DNA of 64,000 bases from NCBI GenBank assembly GCA_963788115.1, contig CAWBFD010000004.1, positions 992,001 to 1,056,000 of the forward strand, given 5' to 3'. Under the pieces are notes generated by a model. It saw nothing but the letters and a program-made list of their open reading frames with translations, was not told the origin of the DNA and did not search any database. The position numbers and the translations under genes were made by a program. This DNA comes from CAWBFD01 sp963788115. Lineage in GTDB: Bacteria; Actinomycetota; Thermoleophilia; Solirubrobacterales; 70-9. Positions 23,720 to 35,706 of this stretch are shown here, piece after piece; position 1 is the stretch's first letter; each line of letters begins with the position of its first letter.

Positions 23720-25591
23720 ATGACCGATACGCGCCCCGCCGATGACGAGCTCAGCGTCGACGCTCAGCGGCGGCGCCTGCCCGACCAGCCCGGGGTCTAC
23801 GTGTTCAAGGACTCCGGCGGGCGTGTGCTCTACGTCGGCAAGGCCCGGTCGCTACGCAAGCGAGTCGCCGGTCACTTCTCCGGCAGGGGCGGGCTCGGCA
23901 GCGCGGTGGAGCAGGTGGCGACGATCGACTTCCTCGTCACCGAGACCGAGGCCGAGGCGCTGCTGGCCGAGCAGCAGTTCATTCGGCGGCACCGCCCGCG
24001 CTTCAACATCCGCCTCCGCGACGACAAGTCCTACCCGTACATCGGCATCAGCCTGGACGAGGAGTTCCCCAGGGTCTACTTCACCCGCGAGCGCCACCGC
24101 CCCTCGCGCCTCTACTTCGGGCCGTACTCGAATGCGAAGCGCACCCGGGAGACGCTCGAGCTGCTCGGCAAGCTGTTCCAGTACCGCACATGCGAGGGAC
24201 CGGAGCCCGGCCGGCGCTCAGGCGTCCCCTGCCTCGACTACTACATCAAGCGCTGCCAGGCCCCGTGTGTCGGTTACATCGAGCGCGACGAGTACCGTCG
24301 GAACATCGACGCGATCATCGGGTTCCTCTCCGGCCGCTACCGCGACGTCGAGCGCGACCTCGAGCGCAAGATGGAGGAGGCGGCCTCCTTCGAGGAGTTC
24401 GAGCGAGCCGCCGTCTATCGGGACCGGCTGGAGGCCGTGCGCTCGCTGATGGAGCGCCGGAGCGTCGCCTCGGATGCGCTCGACAGCGCGGACCTGATCG
24501 CGGTGGCGGTCGAGGGCGCCGACGCGAACGCCCAGGTGTTTCAGGTGCGCGACGGCGTGCTCGCGGAGCGCCAGGGCTTCTACCTCTCGAACGCGGGTGA
24601 GCGGGAGGAGACCGAGGTCACCGAGGAGTTCCTCGCCCAGTACTACTCTGCGGCACCGGCGGTGCCCCGGCTGATCGTGGTCGGGCCGGCGATGAAGGAG
24701 CGCGCCGAGCTGGTCGCGGAGGCGCTCGCGGCGCGGCGCGGCGGACCGGTCGAGGTGAGGGTCTCCGAGCGCGGCGACAAGCGCCGGTTGCGGGAGCTCG
24801 CCGAGCGCAACGCTCGGCTCGCGCTGGCCCAGGACCGGCTGCGGCGGGAACGCCGGCGCCAGCAGCGGGTCGATGCGCTCTCGGCCCTCCAGGAGGCGCT
24901 CGACCTCGAGGCGCTGCCGGTGCGGATCGAGGGCTTCGACGTCTCGAACCTGGGGTCGGAGCACACCGTGGCGTCGATGGTCGTCTTCGAGGGCGGAGCG
25001 CCGAAGAAGTCCGACTACCGGCGATTCAAGATCCGGCACGGTGGACCGGATGACGTGGGCTCGATCGAGGAGGTGCTTGCCCGCCGGATAGCGCGACACC
25101 TGGAGCAGGCCGACCTCTCCCCACATGACACGGACAGGGACGAGAGCTTCGCGAGTGCGCCCGACCTGATCGTGATCGACGGGGGAAAGGGGCAGCTCTC
25201 GGCGGGGATGCGGGCGCTGGCGCCGCTGGCCGAACGTGGCACGGCGGTGATCGGCCTGGCGAAGCGAATCGAGGAGGTGTTCGTTCCCGGCGGCTCCGAA
25301 CCCGTGCCGATCCCGCGCGATACCGAGGCGCTGCGGCTGCTGCAGCGGGTCCGCGACGAGGCGCACCGGTTTGCCCTGGACTTCCACCGGGAGCGACGCG
25401 GGAAGGCGATGACGCACTCGCTGCTCGACGAGCTGCGGGGCGTCGGCCCCGTCCGCAAGCGTGCGCTGCTCAAGCACTTCGGCTCACCTGAGCGCCTGGT
25501 CGGCGCCAGCCGCGAGGAGCTGGAGGCGGTCCCGGGCATTCCCGGCAAGCTCGCGCGTGACATTCACCGGCAGCTGAACAAGGCCGGGTGA
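23720..25591 (+). CDS. uvrC: UvrABC excinuclease subunit C
   Basis: Nucleotide-excision-repair endonuclease that makes both incisions around a lesion. It is 623 residues, a normal length. The N-terminal GIY-YIG nuclease has PGVYVFKDSGGRVLYVGKAR (about 23-42). A UVR helical motif follows near 205-240 (EEAASFEEFERAAVYRDRLE). An RNase-H-like 5' nuclease core has VIDGGKGQLSAG, and a C-terminal helix-hairpin-helix pair ends the protein. TAACCT (23707-23712) lies 7 nt before ATG 23720. The stop overlaps rapZ as GTGA. Confidence 0.97.
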   Translation: MTDTRPADDELSVDAQRRRLPDQPGVYVFKDSGGRVLYVGKARSLRKRVAGHFSGRGGLGSAVEQVATIDFLVTETEAEALLAEQQFIRRHRPRFNIRLRDDKSYPYIGISLDEEFPRVYFTRERHRPSRLYFGPYSNAKRTRETLELLGKLFQYRTCEGPEPGRRSGVPCLDYYIKRCQAPCVGYIERDEYRRNIDAIIGFLSGRYRDVERDLERKMEEAASFEEFERAAVYRDRLEAVRSLMERRSVASDALDSADLIAVAVEGADANAQVFQVRDGVLAERQGFYLSNAGEREETEVTEEFLAQYYSAAPAVPRLIVVGPAMKERAELVAEALAARRGGPVEVRVSERGDKRRLRELAERNARLALAQDRLRRERRRQQRVDALSALQEALDLEALPVRIEGFDVSNLGSEHTVASMVVFEGGAPKKSDYRRFKIRHGGPDDVGSIEEVLARRIARHLEQADLSPHDTDRDESFASAPDLIVIDGGKGQLSAGMRALAPLAERGTAVIGLAKRIEEVFVPGGSEPVPIPRDTEALRLLQRVRDEAHRFALDFHRERRGKAMTHSLLDELRGVGPVRKRALLKHFGSPERLVGASREELEAVPGIPGKLARDIHRQLNKAG

Positions 25592-26607
25592 GCATGGACG
25601 ACGCCGAGCGAACCGAGCCTCGCAAGCCGGTGGGCGACGCCGAGCCGCCCGAGGCCGCCGCGGACGACGGTGCCGGGCCCGATGCCGGTGCCCCGGAGGT
25701 CGCCGAGGGCGGGGCGGCTGCCCCTTTCGCCGGGCTGGGTCGCCAGGTCGACCTGGTCGTGATCACGGGATACTCCGGCGCCGGGAAGTCGGAGGCGATC
25801 GCCGCCTTCGAGGACGGCGGGTACTTCTGTGTCGACAACCTGCCCCCGCGAATGATCAGCGCTCTCGGCGAGCTCTTCCAGCACGAGGGCAGCGGCGTCC
25901 GCCGTGCCGCGATCGTCTCGGACGTGCGCGGTGGCGATTACTTCCAGGAGCTGATCGCCGTGCTGGACGAGCTCGAGGGCGCCGGGCTCACCCCGCGCGT
26001 GCTGTTCCTCGAAGCGAGCGAGGAGGCGCTCGTGGATCGGTTCAAGGAGACGCGCCGGCGGCATCCGCTGGCGCCCGATGGTCGGGTCGTCGACGGGATC
26101 AGGGCCGAGCGCGCCGTCCTTGGCCGGCTGCGCGAGCGCGCCGACCTGGTCATGGACACGAGCGACCTCACCGGCGCCATGCTGCGCAGGCGGATCGCGA
26201 CCGAGATGCTCGGGACGCGCGGACCGGCGAAGTTGGCGTTGACGATCCTCACCTTCGGCTTCAAGAACGGCCCGCCGCGTGACGCGGACGTGGTGCTCGA
26301 CGTCCGCTTCCTCCCGAATCCCCACTATCGCGAGGATCTGCGCCCGCTGACCGGGCGCGACCCGCAGGTGGTCGAGCACGTCGAAGCAGGCGAGCTCGCC
26401 CACGACTTCTACGAGCGGTTGTTCCCGCTGCTCGACTTCCTGCTCCCGGCGTACGTGGCCGAGGGAAAGACGCACATGACGATCGCCGTCGGCTGCACCG
26501 GAGGGCGGCACCGGTCGGTGACGATCGCCGACCGCATTGCGCGTCACCTCGCATCGCGCGAGGACGTGCAGTTGCGCGTCGTGCATCGCGACGTAGAGCT
26601 CAGGTAA
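25588..26607 (+). CDS. rapZ: RapZ/YvcJ nucleotide-binding protein
   Basis: P-loop ATP/GTP-binding protein of 339 residues. In other bacteria it acts as an RNA-binding adaptor tied to amino-sugar metabolism. Walker A is GYSGAGKS (61-68). Other family blocks are CVDNLPPRMIS, VLFLEASEEALVDRFKETRR, LTFGFKNGPP and C-terminal GCTGGRHRSV. About 50 acidic, Ala/Pro-rich residues precede the conserved core, an extension absent from the standard protein. The GTG start overlaps the uvrC stop by 4 nt. The usual next genes, yvcK and whiA, are not here; an ABC transporter follows. Confidence 0.94.
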   Translation: MSMDDAERTEPRKPVGDAEPPEAAADDGAGPDAGAPEVAEGGAAAPFAGLGRQVDLVVITGYSGAGKSEAIAAFEDGGYFCVDNLPPRMISALGELFQHEGSGVRRAAIVSDVRGGDYFQELIAVLDELEGAGLTPRVLFLEASEEALVDRFKETRRRHPLAPDGRVVDGIRAERAVLGRLRERADLVMDTSDLTGAMLRRRIATEMLGTRGPAKLALTILTFGFKNGPPRDADVVLDVRFLPNPHYREDLRPLTGRDPQVVEHVEAGELAHDFYERLFPLLDFLLPAYVAEGKTHMTIAVGCTGGRHRSVTIADRIARHLASREDVQLRVVHRDVELR

Positions 26608-26650
26608 CGGTTCCCCGGGCGGCACGCGGGCCGTCCATACAATCGCGCTC

Positions 26651-27565
26651 GTGGCGGAGCCGGTGATCAACGTCCGCGGGCTGCGCAAGTCGTACGGCTC
26701 GCTCGAGGCCGTCCGCGGCATCGACCTCGAGATCCGCCGCGGTGAGATCTTCGCCTTCCTCGGCCCCAACGGCGCCGGCAAGACGACCACCGTGGAGATC
26801 CTGGAGGGTTATCGCGAGCGCGACGCCGGCGAGGTGACCGTGCTCGGCGCCGATCCGGCGCAGGCCGAGCGTGCCTGGCGGGAGCGGATCGGGATCGTGC
26901 TGCAGCAGAGCAAGATGCACCCCGAGCTGACCGTGCGCGAGAGCCTGGAGATGTTCGCCGGGTACTACCGCGCGCCGCGCGGGGTCGACGAAACGGTCGG
27001 GCAGGTGGGCCTGACCGAGAAGGCCGACGATCGCGTGAGCAGGCTGTCCGGCGGTCAGCAACGCAGGCTCGACGTAGCGCTCGCGCTCATCGGCGACCCA
27101 GAGCTGCTCTTCCTCGACGAGCCCACGACCGGGTTCGACCCGACCGCCAGACGGCGTGCGTGGGAGCTTGTGGGCGGCCTGCGGGATCTCGGCAAGACGA
27201 TCTTCCTCACCACGCACTACATGGAGGAGGCACAAGTGCTCGCCGACCGGGTGGCGATCATCGCCGCTGGCAGGATCGTGGTCGAGGGGCCGCCGGACCG
27301 CCTGGGGGAGGGCGCCGCCACGGTCGAGATCCGCTTCCGTCTACCCACCGGCGTCGCTGCGGGAGAGGTGCCGCTGCGGCTCGTCGAGGACGGGGGTGAC
27401 GGTCGCCTCCTCGTCGCTCGCACGGCGGAGCCGGTTAAGGCGCTCAACGAGCTCACCGAGTGGGCGCTGCGCCGCGGCGTGGATCTCCCTGGGCTGCAGG
27501 TGGGGGCGCCCAGCCTCGAGGACGTCTATCTCGAGGTCACGGCCGAGGACGGCGGTGAGGTGTAG
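26651..27565 (+). CDS. ABC-2-type transporter ATP-binding protein (DrrA-like)
   Basis: ATPase subunit of 304 residues powering an exporter for a drug, lipid or polysaccharide substrate. Walker A is GPNGAGKT, the signature is RLSGGQQRR, and Walker B is LLFLDEPTTGFDP. A C-terminal domain of about 80 residues, as in DrrA-type exporters, follows the NBD. The start is GTG 26651, with a near-consensus TACAAT box (26638-26643) 7 nt upstream, so transcription starts anew here rather than reading through from rapZ. The permease gene begins 2 nt after its stop. Confidence 0.92.
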   Translation: MAEPVINVRGLRKSYGSLEAVRGIDLEIRRGEIFAFLGPNGAGKTTTVEILEGYRERDAGEVTVLGADPAQAERAWRERIGIVLQQSKMHPELTVRESLEMFAGYYRAPRGVDETVGQVGLTEKADDRVSRLSGGQQRRLDVALALIGDPELLFLDEPTTGFDPTARRRAWELVGGLRDLGKTIFLTTHYMEEAQVLADRVAIIAAGRIVVEGPPDRLGEGAATVEIRFRLPTGVAAGEVPLRLVEDGGDGRLLVARTAEPVKALNELTEWALRRGVDLPGLQVGAPSLEDVYLEVTAEDGGEV

Positions 27566-27567
27566 CG

Positions 27568-28335
27568 GTGAGCGGCGCGGCGCTGGCCCTCCATCAGTTC
27601 CGGTTCGACCAGAAGACGTTCTGGCGAAACCCGGCCTCGGTGTTCTTCACCGTGCTGTTGCCGGTGATGTTCCTGCTGATCTTCGCGACGATCTTCGGCG
27701 ACGAGACGATCGAGGAGCTCGGCGTCAAGACGACCACCTACTACGTGCCGGCGATCATCACCCTCGGAGTCGTCTCGGCGTCCTTTCAGAGCCTGGCGAT
27801 CTCGCTCACCGTGGATCGCGAGAACGGCATCCTCAAGCGGACTCGCGGCACTCCGCTCCCGAGCTGGGTGTTCATAGCCGGACGCATCGGCAACGCGATC
27901 GTGATCTCCCTGCTCAGCCTCGCCGTGCTCTCGGTGATCGGCTTGATCGTCTACGACGTCGACATTCCGTGGGAGCGGCTTCCGGCGGTGCTGGTGACGC
28001 TCGCGGTCGGAGCCGCCTCGTTCTGCTGCCTTGGGATCGCGCTCACCGCGGCGATTCCCTCGGAGGACGCGGCGGCCCCCATTACCAACGTCGCGGTGTT
28101 GCCCCTGTACTTCCTCTCCGGGGTGTTCATCCCGGAGAGTGAGATTCCCGACGGCGTGCTTCAGGTAGCCGACCTCTTTCCGATCCGACATTTCTTCGAG
28201 GCCTTCTTCACCGCCTGGAACCCGCTGACCACGGGTGCCGGCTTCGAATGGGGCGACCTGGCGGTGGTCGCGGCCTGGGGGCTGGCCGGGCTCCTGATCG
28301 CGATCCGGACCTTCCGCTGGGAGCCCCGGCACTGA
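27568..28335 (+). CDS. ABC-2-type transporter permease
   Basis: Membrane subunit of 255 residues that pairs with the preceding ATPase. Six hydrophobic stretches are visible, starting with VFFTVLLPVMFLLIFATIF, then YYVPAIITLGVVSASFQSLA, NAIVISLLSLAVLSVIGLIV, LVTLAVGAASFCCLGIALTA, a hydrophobic segment near NVAVLPLYFLSGVFIP, and AVVAAWGLAGLLIAI at the C-terminus. The ENGILKRTRGTPLP cytoplasmic loop is typical of ABC-2 permeases. The GTG start lies 2 nt after the ATPase stop. The substrate is unknown; the location between rapZ and gap is unusual. Confidence 0.9.
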   Translation: MSGAALALHQFRFDQKTFWRNPASVFFTVLLPVMFLLIFATIFGDETIEELGVKTTTYYVPAIITLGVVSASFQSLAISLTVDRENGILKRTRGTPLPSWVFIAGRIGNAIVISLLSLAVLSVIGLIVYDVDIPWERLPAVLVTLAVGAASFCCLGIALTAAIPSEDAAAPITNVAVLPLYFLSGVFIPESEIPDGVLQVADLFPIRHFFEAFFTAWNPLTTGAGFEWGDLAVVAAWGLAGLLIAIRTFRWEPRH

Positions 28336-28370
28336 GCGCACGGGGGCGTCACGCTGCCTCATATGGGTAC

Positions 28371-28392
28371 GGTGTCAGTGACGGTCGACACC
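28371..28392. promoter_or_regulatory. Inverted repeat upstream of gap, candidate operator
   Basis: GGTGTC (28371-28376) is repeated inverted as GACACC (28387-28392) around a 10-nt spacer, 54 nt before the gap start. Glycolytic gap operons are often controlled by a repressor binding such a site, but no regulator gene is adjacent. The assignment is tentative. Confidence 0.3.
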
Positions 28393-28445
28393 GGCTGATC
28401 CCGGGGCGCGGATCAACGCTAAAGACGACAACAGGAGGAAATGAA

Positions 28446-29473
<1,028 letters not shown>

Positions 29474-29477
<4 letters not shown>

Positions 29478-30673
29478 CGTCTGATCGTGGGACGTTCGCG
29501 AAGGCGAGCGTCCGGGATGCCGACGTCGGGGGCCGGCGGGCCCTCGTGCGGGTCGACTTCAACGTGCCCCTCGAGGAGGGCGCGGTCGCGGACGACACGC
29601 GGATCCGTGCGGCGCTCCCGACGATCGAGCTGCTGCGTGAACGTCGTGGAGCGTTGATCCTGGTCTCGCATCTGGGGCGGCCCGAGGACCGCGAGCCGGA
29701 GTTGTCGCTGGGCCCGGTGGCCTCGCGCCTGTCGGAGCTCCTCGGCGTCGAGGTCCCGCTCGCAGGCGGTGTAGTCGGGCCCGAGGTCGAGCGCCAGGCC
29801 TCGGCGCTCGGGGATGGCGAGCTGTTGCTGTTGGAGAACAGTCGCTTCAAGCCGGGCGAGAGCGCCAACGATCCGGAGTTGGCGAAGGCGCTGGCGGCGC
29901 TGGCCGACGTCTACGTGAACGACGCGTTCGGCGCGGCCCATCGCGCCCATGCCACGACCGAGGGGGTTGCCCACCTGCTCCCTGCATACGCGGGCCTGCT
30001 GCTCGAACGTGAGGTGCGGGAGCTGACCGCCGTGCGCGACGATCCGGCGCGGCCCCTCTGCGTGGTTCTCGGCGGAGCCAAGGTCTCGGACAAGATCGGC
30101 GTCCTGGAGCGCTTCCTCGAGGTCGCCGACCGGGTCCTGATCGGAGGGGCGATGTGCTTCGCGTTCTTTCGCGCCCAGGGAATCAGCACGGGCGACTCGC
30201 TGGTGGAGGTTGAGGGCGTTGAACTGGCCGAGCGCGCGCTGGCCCAGGCGGAGCGGTCCTTGTGCGAGCTCTGGCTCCCGCACGACTTGGTCATCGCCGA
30301 CGGGTTCGCCGCCGATGCCGAGCGGCGTGAGATCGACAACACCGCCGTGCCGGACGGCTGGATGGGCCTCGACGTGGGCCCACGCACGGCCCATGAGTAT
30401 GCGGAGGCGATCGCCGGGGCGGGCACCGTGTTCTGGAACGGCCCGATGGGGGCGTTCGAGCTGGAGCCGTTCGCGGCCGGGACCAGGACGGTCGCCGAGG
30501 CCGTTGCGGCGGCATCCGGCACGACCGTCGTCGGCGGCGGGGACTCGGTCGCTGCGCTCACAGAGTTCGGCCTCGCCGACCGGGTCGACTGGCTCTCGAC
30601 CGGGGGCGGAGCCTCGCTGGAGCTGATGGAGGGCAAGGTGCTGCCCGGGGTGGAGGCGCTCGACGATGCCTGA
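29474..30673 (+). CDS. pgk: Phosphoglycerate kinase
   Basis: ATP-generating glycolytic kinase of 399 residues. Family blocks include VRVDFNVPLEEG near the N-terminus, LILVSHLGRPEDRE, LLLLENSRFKPGE, LGGAKVSDKIGVLE and, for nucleotide binding, VVGGGDSVAAL followed by STGGGASLELMEG. The best start is TTG 29474, overlapping the gap stop as TTGA; no ATG or GTG in the frame lies near the conserved N-terminus. The 8-nt overlap with tpiA continues the coupled operon. Confidence 0.95.
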
Positions 30674-31489
30674 CCGAGCACCTGAACGGCACCAGCCTCA
30701 CCCGTCGCAATCGGGGCTTCGCCCCTCTGCTCCGGGTCAGAGAACACCGCTCGTCGCCGCCAACTGGAAGATGCACAAGACGCGTGGCGAGACCGCGGAG
30801 TTCCTGAATGCGTTCGTGGAACCGGCCTCCGAGCTCGCCAGGGTCGAGATCGTGATCTGCCCCCCGTTCCCGTCGCTCGAGTTGGCGGTCGAGCGCTGCA
30901 GTGGCACGGCCATCCGCATCGCCGCCCAGAACATGCACTCGGCATCGCACGGGGCCTTCACCGGTGAGGTCTCGCCCCCGATGCTGCGTGACGTCGGGGT
31001 CGATTGCGTCGTCCTCGGCCACTCCGAGCGGCGGGCGATGTTCGGCGAGACCGATGCCGCGCTGGCCGAGAAGGTACCGGCCGCGCTCGAGGGCGGGCTG
31101 ACGCCGATCCTGTGCGTGGGGGAGACCGAGCGACAGCGCGACGACGGCGAGACCGAGACCGTTCTGCGTGGGCAGGTGGAGGCCGACCTCGCGGGGGTCG
31201 CATCGGGCGCGCTGGCCGACGTGGTGATCGCCTACGAGCCGATCTGGGCGATCGGCACGGGCCGCACCGCCACCCCCGACCAGGCGGAGGAGGTGATCGC
31301 GTTCATCCGGTCGTTGATCGCTACCCGTGAGCCCGGGGCGGCGGAGGGAATCCGCATCGTCTACGGCGGCTCGGTCAAGCCGGAGAACGCGGCCGAGCTG
31401 TTCGCTCGCGAGGCGATCGACGGCGGGCTCGTCGGCGGCGCCAGCCTCGATCCGAACCAGTTCGCCGCCATCTGCCGGGCGGCGGTCGG

Positions 31490-31493
<4 letters not shown>
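30666..31493 (+). CDS. tpiA: Triosephosphate isomerase with N-terminal extension
   Basis: Interconverts dihydroxyacetone phosphate and glyceraldehyde 3-phosphate. It has 275 residues versus about 250 for the family. The core starts near residue 27 (TPLVAANWKMHKT, catalytic Lys). His is in VLGHSERR, catalytic Glu in AYEPIWAIGTG, and phosphate-binding YGGSVKPENA is present. The first 26 residues (Pro/Gln/His-rich) have no family counterpart and are encoded over a GGGGCTTCGCCCC hairpin, so the leader may be an insertion. ATG 30666 overlaps pgk by 8 nt. Confidence 0.94.
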
Positions 31494-33034
<1,541 letters not shown>

Positions 33035-33187
33035 GCGCCTCGCCGCGACTGCCCCTCTACCGGCCCTTCGTCGCGGCGGCTAACGGCCCTAGCCGGAGGA
33101 GCGCAAGCCGCACCGGGTCGCGATCGGCGCCGGTGGCGTCGAGGGGACTGCCGAGGAGAAGTAAGGGGCTCCCCCTACGCTTCGGCG

Positions 33188-34399
33188 GTGCGTAACGACT
33201 CCGAGCGTCTCGAATTCGAGATAACCGCGCGTGACGGAGCCGCCCGGACCGGGCGGCTCCGCGTCCCTCACGGCGAGATCGAGACGCCTGCGTTCATCCC
33301 GCTGGCGACGCGCGGAAGCGTCCGCTCGCTGTCCGCCGCAGAGGTCAGCGGCCTCGGCTATCGCCTGGTGCTCGGCAATACATTCCACCTGCTGCTCGCG
33401 CCCGGCGAGGAGCGGATCGCCGCGCTCGGGGGCCTGCGGCGGTTCATGGGTTGGGACGGAGCCGTGATCACGGACTCGGGTGGCTTCCAGGTGTTCTCGC
33501 TCGCCCACGGCACCGTCGCCGACGAGATCAAGGGTCGGCGCGGCGCCCGCGCCGGCCGGGGATCGGTGATCGAGGTGGGCGAGCGGGGGGTCCGCTTTCG
33601 CTCCTACCTTGACGGCTCTGAGCGGTTCCTGGGCCCGGAGGACTCAATGCGGGTGCAGGCCGCACTCGGCTCCGACATCGCCCTGGTCTTCGACGAGTGC
33701 ACGCCCTTCCACGCGACCCGGGACTACACCGCGCGCTCGACTGAGCGCACTCACCGCTGGCTCGACCGCTGCCTCGCCTGGCACAACGGCGAGGGGCCGC
33801 GGCGGCAGGCCGTGTTTGGGATCGTCCAGGGTGGCGTCTATGAGGACCTGCGCCGCGACTCCGCAGCGCGTGTCGCCGCCGCGCCCGTGGACGGGATCGC
33901 GATCGGGGGCACGCTGGGCCGAAACAAGCCGGAGATGTACGGGGTGCTCGACCTGACCGTGCCGCACCTGCCGGCCGATGCTCCCAAGCACCTTCTCGGG
34001 ATCGGCGAGCCGGATGACCTGATCGAGGGCATCGCCAGGGGTATCGATCTGTTCGACTGCGCGGTTCCCACCCGGCTGGGGCGCCACGGGATGGCGCTGG
34101 CTCCACTGCCGGGCTCCCGCTTCCGCTTCGATCTGCGACGGGCGTCGATGGCGACCGACGAGGGGCCGCTCGTGGACGGCTGCCCGTGTCCCGCCTGCAC
34201 CGCCCACACCCGTGCCTACCTCCACCACCTGGCCCGCCAGCAGGAGCTGACCGCGGCGCGCCTGGTCACCCTCCACAACCTCACCTACCTGGAGCAGCTC
34301 GTGCGCGGCGCTCGCGCCGCGATCGCCGACGCGCGGTTCGGCGTGTATGCGGACGCGATCCTGGGGGGCGCCGCGCCGTGGGATCTGGTGAGCCACTGA
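33188..34399 (+). CDS. tgt: Queuine/preQ1 tRNA-guanine transglycosylase
   Basis: Exchanges guanine-34 for preQ1 in tRNAs with GUN anticodons. It has 403 residues. Family features are TRGSVRSLSAAEV, LGNTFHLLLAPG, VITDSGGFQVFS (catalytic Asp), IVQGGVYEDLR and the zinc site CPCPACTAHTRAYLHHL. GTG 33188 has a TACGCT box (33176-33181) 6 nt upstream, so a leaderless mRNA is likely. No other queuosine genes are in the window; import of queuine or preQ1 or synthesis elsewhere must be assumed. It converges on the kinase gene with a 25-nt gap. Confidence 0.95.
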   Translation: MRNDSERLEFEITARDGAARTGRLRVPHGEIETPAFIPLATRGSVRSLSAAEVSGLGYRLVLGNTFHLLLAPGEERIAALGGLRRFMGWDGAVITDSGGFQVFSLAHGTVADEIKGRRGARAGRGSVIEVGERGVRFRSYLDGSERFLGPEDSMRVQAALGSDIALVFDECTPFHATRDYTARSTERTHRWLDRCLAWHNGEGPRRQAVFGIVQGGVYEDLRRDSAARVAAAPVDGIAIGGTLGRNKPEMYGVLDLTVPHLPADAPKHLLGIGEPDDLIEGIARGIDLFDCAVPTRLGRHGMALAPLPGSRFRFDLRRASMATDEGPLVDGCPCPACTAHTRAYLHHLARQQELTAARLVTLHNLTYLEQLVRGARAAIADARFGVYADAILGGAAPWDLVSH

Positions 34400-34424
34400 T
34401 CCACGCCGGCCACCGCGCGGGACG

Positions 34425-35690
34425 CTACTGGGTGTTGTTCTGGATGAAGTCCCTGAGCGCGTCGATCTGTTGATCGATCTCGTCTCTGAGCTCGACGCCG
34501 AGGTCGGTGCTCTGGCCCGCGTCGGTGAGCAGCAGGACCGCGCCGGCGATAACCCCGGCGAGGATCGCGATCAGCAGCAGGATCCCCAGCCCCCGCGCGA
34601 GGCGGCTGAACGCCGACGGGCGTTGGCGGGCGCGGGGCGGCCGTGGCTGGGCGGGAGGGACCGCCGGGGGCACGGGCGCGGGACGCGGCCTCGGCGGCGG
34701 TGCCGGTCGCCTGACCGTGGCCGGCGTCTGTGGCTCGGGCGCCATGCGGCGAGTGGCCTCGGTGCTCGCTCCGGCGAGGGCAGCCGTCGGTGCCTCGGAC
34801 GCGGTGATCGGCGGCTCCCTACCGGCGAGGCCGGCTCGCAGCGCCCGCGAGAACTCGCGCGCGGTCGAGTAGCGATCGCTCAGGTCGCCCTCCAGCGCTC
34901 GCAGGACCGCGGTTGAGAGCGTCGGCGGAACGGCTTCGTTATACGAGTCGGGCGACAGGGGGCTCTCGTTCTCCCGGCGGGTCGCGAGTTCGGCCAGGGT
35001 CGAGCCCTCCCACGGAAGCCGGCCGGTCAGAAACTGGTAGATGACGACGCCCAGCGCGTACACGTCGGAGGCCGGCGTCGCCTCCTCCCCCCTGGCCTGC
35101 TCCGGGGCCAGGTAGGCGGCCGTCCCCACCACCGAGCCGACCTGGGTCAGTCGGGTCTGCTCCGCCGCCCGCGCGATCCCGAAGTCGGTCAGCTTCACCG
35201 TCATCTCTCCGGTCGGCGGGTCATGGGCAGAGCTGGCAGCCGATCGCCGCCCCGCCGGGCCGCCGATCGCCATCAGATTGCCGGGCTTCACGTCGCGGTG
35301 CACGATGCCCTGCCGGTGCGCGTACTCGAGGCCAGCGCACGCCTGAACCCCGATCTGCACCGAGACCTCGGGCGCGAGGCGGCCCTCGCTCTGCAGCAGC
35401 TGGGCCCCGGAGCGCCCCTCGACGTACTCCATGACGATGTAGTGGCGCCCGTCGTCGACGCCCGTGTCGTAGACCTGAACGATGTTCGGATGGATCAGCT
35501 TCGCGACCGCCAGCGCCTCGCGGCGGAATCGGGCGACGAACTTCTGGTCGTCGGAGAGATGCTCGGCGAGCACCTTGACCGCGACCGTGCGCTCGAGCAC
35601 GCGATCGGTCGCGCGGTACACGGTCGACATCCCGCCCGACCCGAGCCTGTCGCCCAGCTCGTAGCGGTTGGAGATCATGATCCCGGTCAC
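34425..35690 (-). CDS. Membrane Ser/Thr protein kinase (PknB-like, no PASTA domains)
   Basis: Hanks-type kinase of about 421 residues. The Gly-rich loop is RLGSGGMSTVYRAT, VAVKVL holds the ATP Lys, HRDVKPGN is the catalytic loop and DFGIAR starts the activation loop. A Pro-rich linker of about 60 residues and one transmembrane helix (GILLLIAILAGVIAGAVLLL) follow. Only about 30 residues lie outside, so the PASTA sensor domains of PknB are missing. GTG 35690 with GAGGGG upstream is preferred; ATG 35678 is possible. It lies 16 nt after a lipoprotein gene on the same strand. Confidence 0.92.
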   Translation of the reverse strand: MTGIMISNRYELGDRLGSGGMSTVYRATDRVLERTVAVKVLAEHLSDDQKFVARFRREALAVAKLIHPNIVQVYDTGVDDGRHYIVMEYVEGRSGAQLLQSEGRLAPEVSVQIGVQACAGLEYAHRQGIVHRDVKPGNLMAIGGPAGRRSAASSAHDPPTGEMTVKLTDFGIARAAEQTRLTQVGSVVGTAAYLAPEQARGEEATPASDVYALGVVIYQFLTGRLPWEGSTLAELATRRENESPLSPDSYNEAVPPTLSTAVLRALEGDLSDRYSTAREFSRALRAGLAGREPPITASEAPTAALAGASTEATRRMAPEPQTPATVRRPAPPPRPRPAPVPPAVPPAQPRPPRARQRPSAFSRLARGLGILLLIAILAGVIAGAVLLLTDAGQSTDLGVELRDEIDQQIDALRDFIQNNTQ

Positions 35691-35706
35691 CGCACCCCTC
35701 ACCTCA

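Noticed and set aside
33035..33187. preQ1 riboswitch upstream of tgt
   Set aside because: The gap is GC-rich with a small CGGCTA/TAGCCG hairpin only; the A-rich preQ1 aptamer tail is absent. The TACGCT box 6 nt before the start suggests a leaderless transcript.
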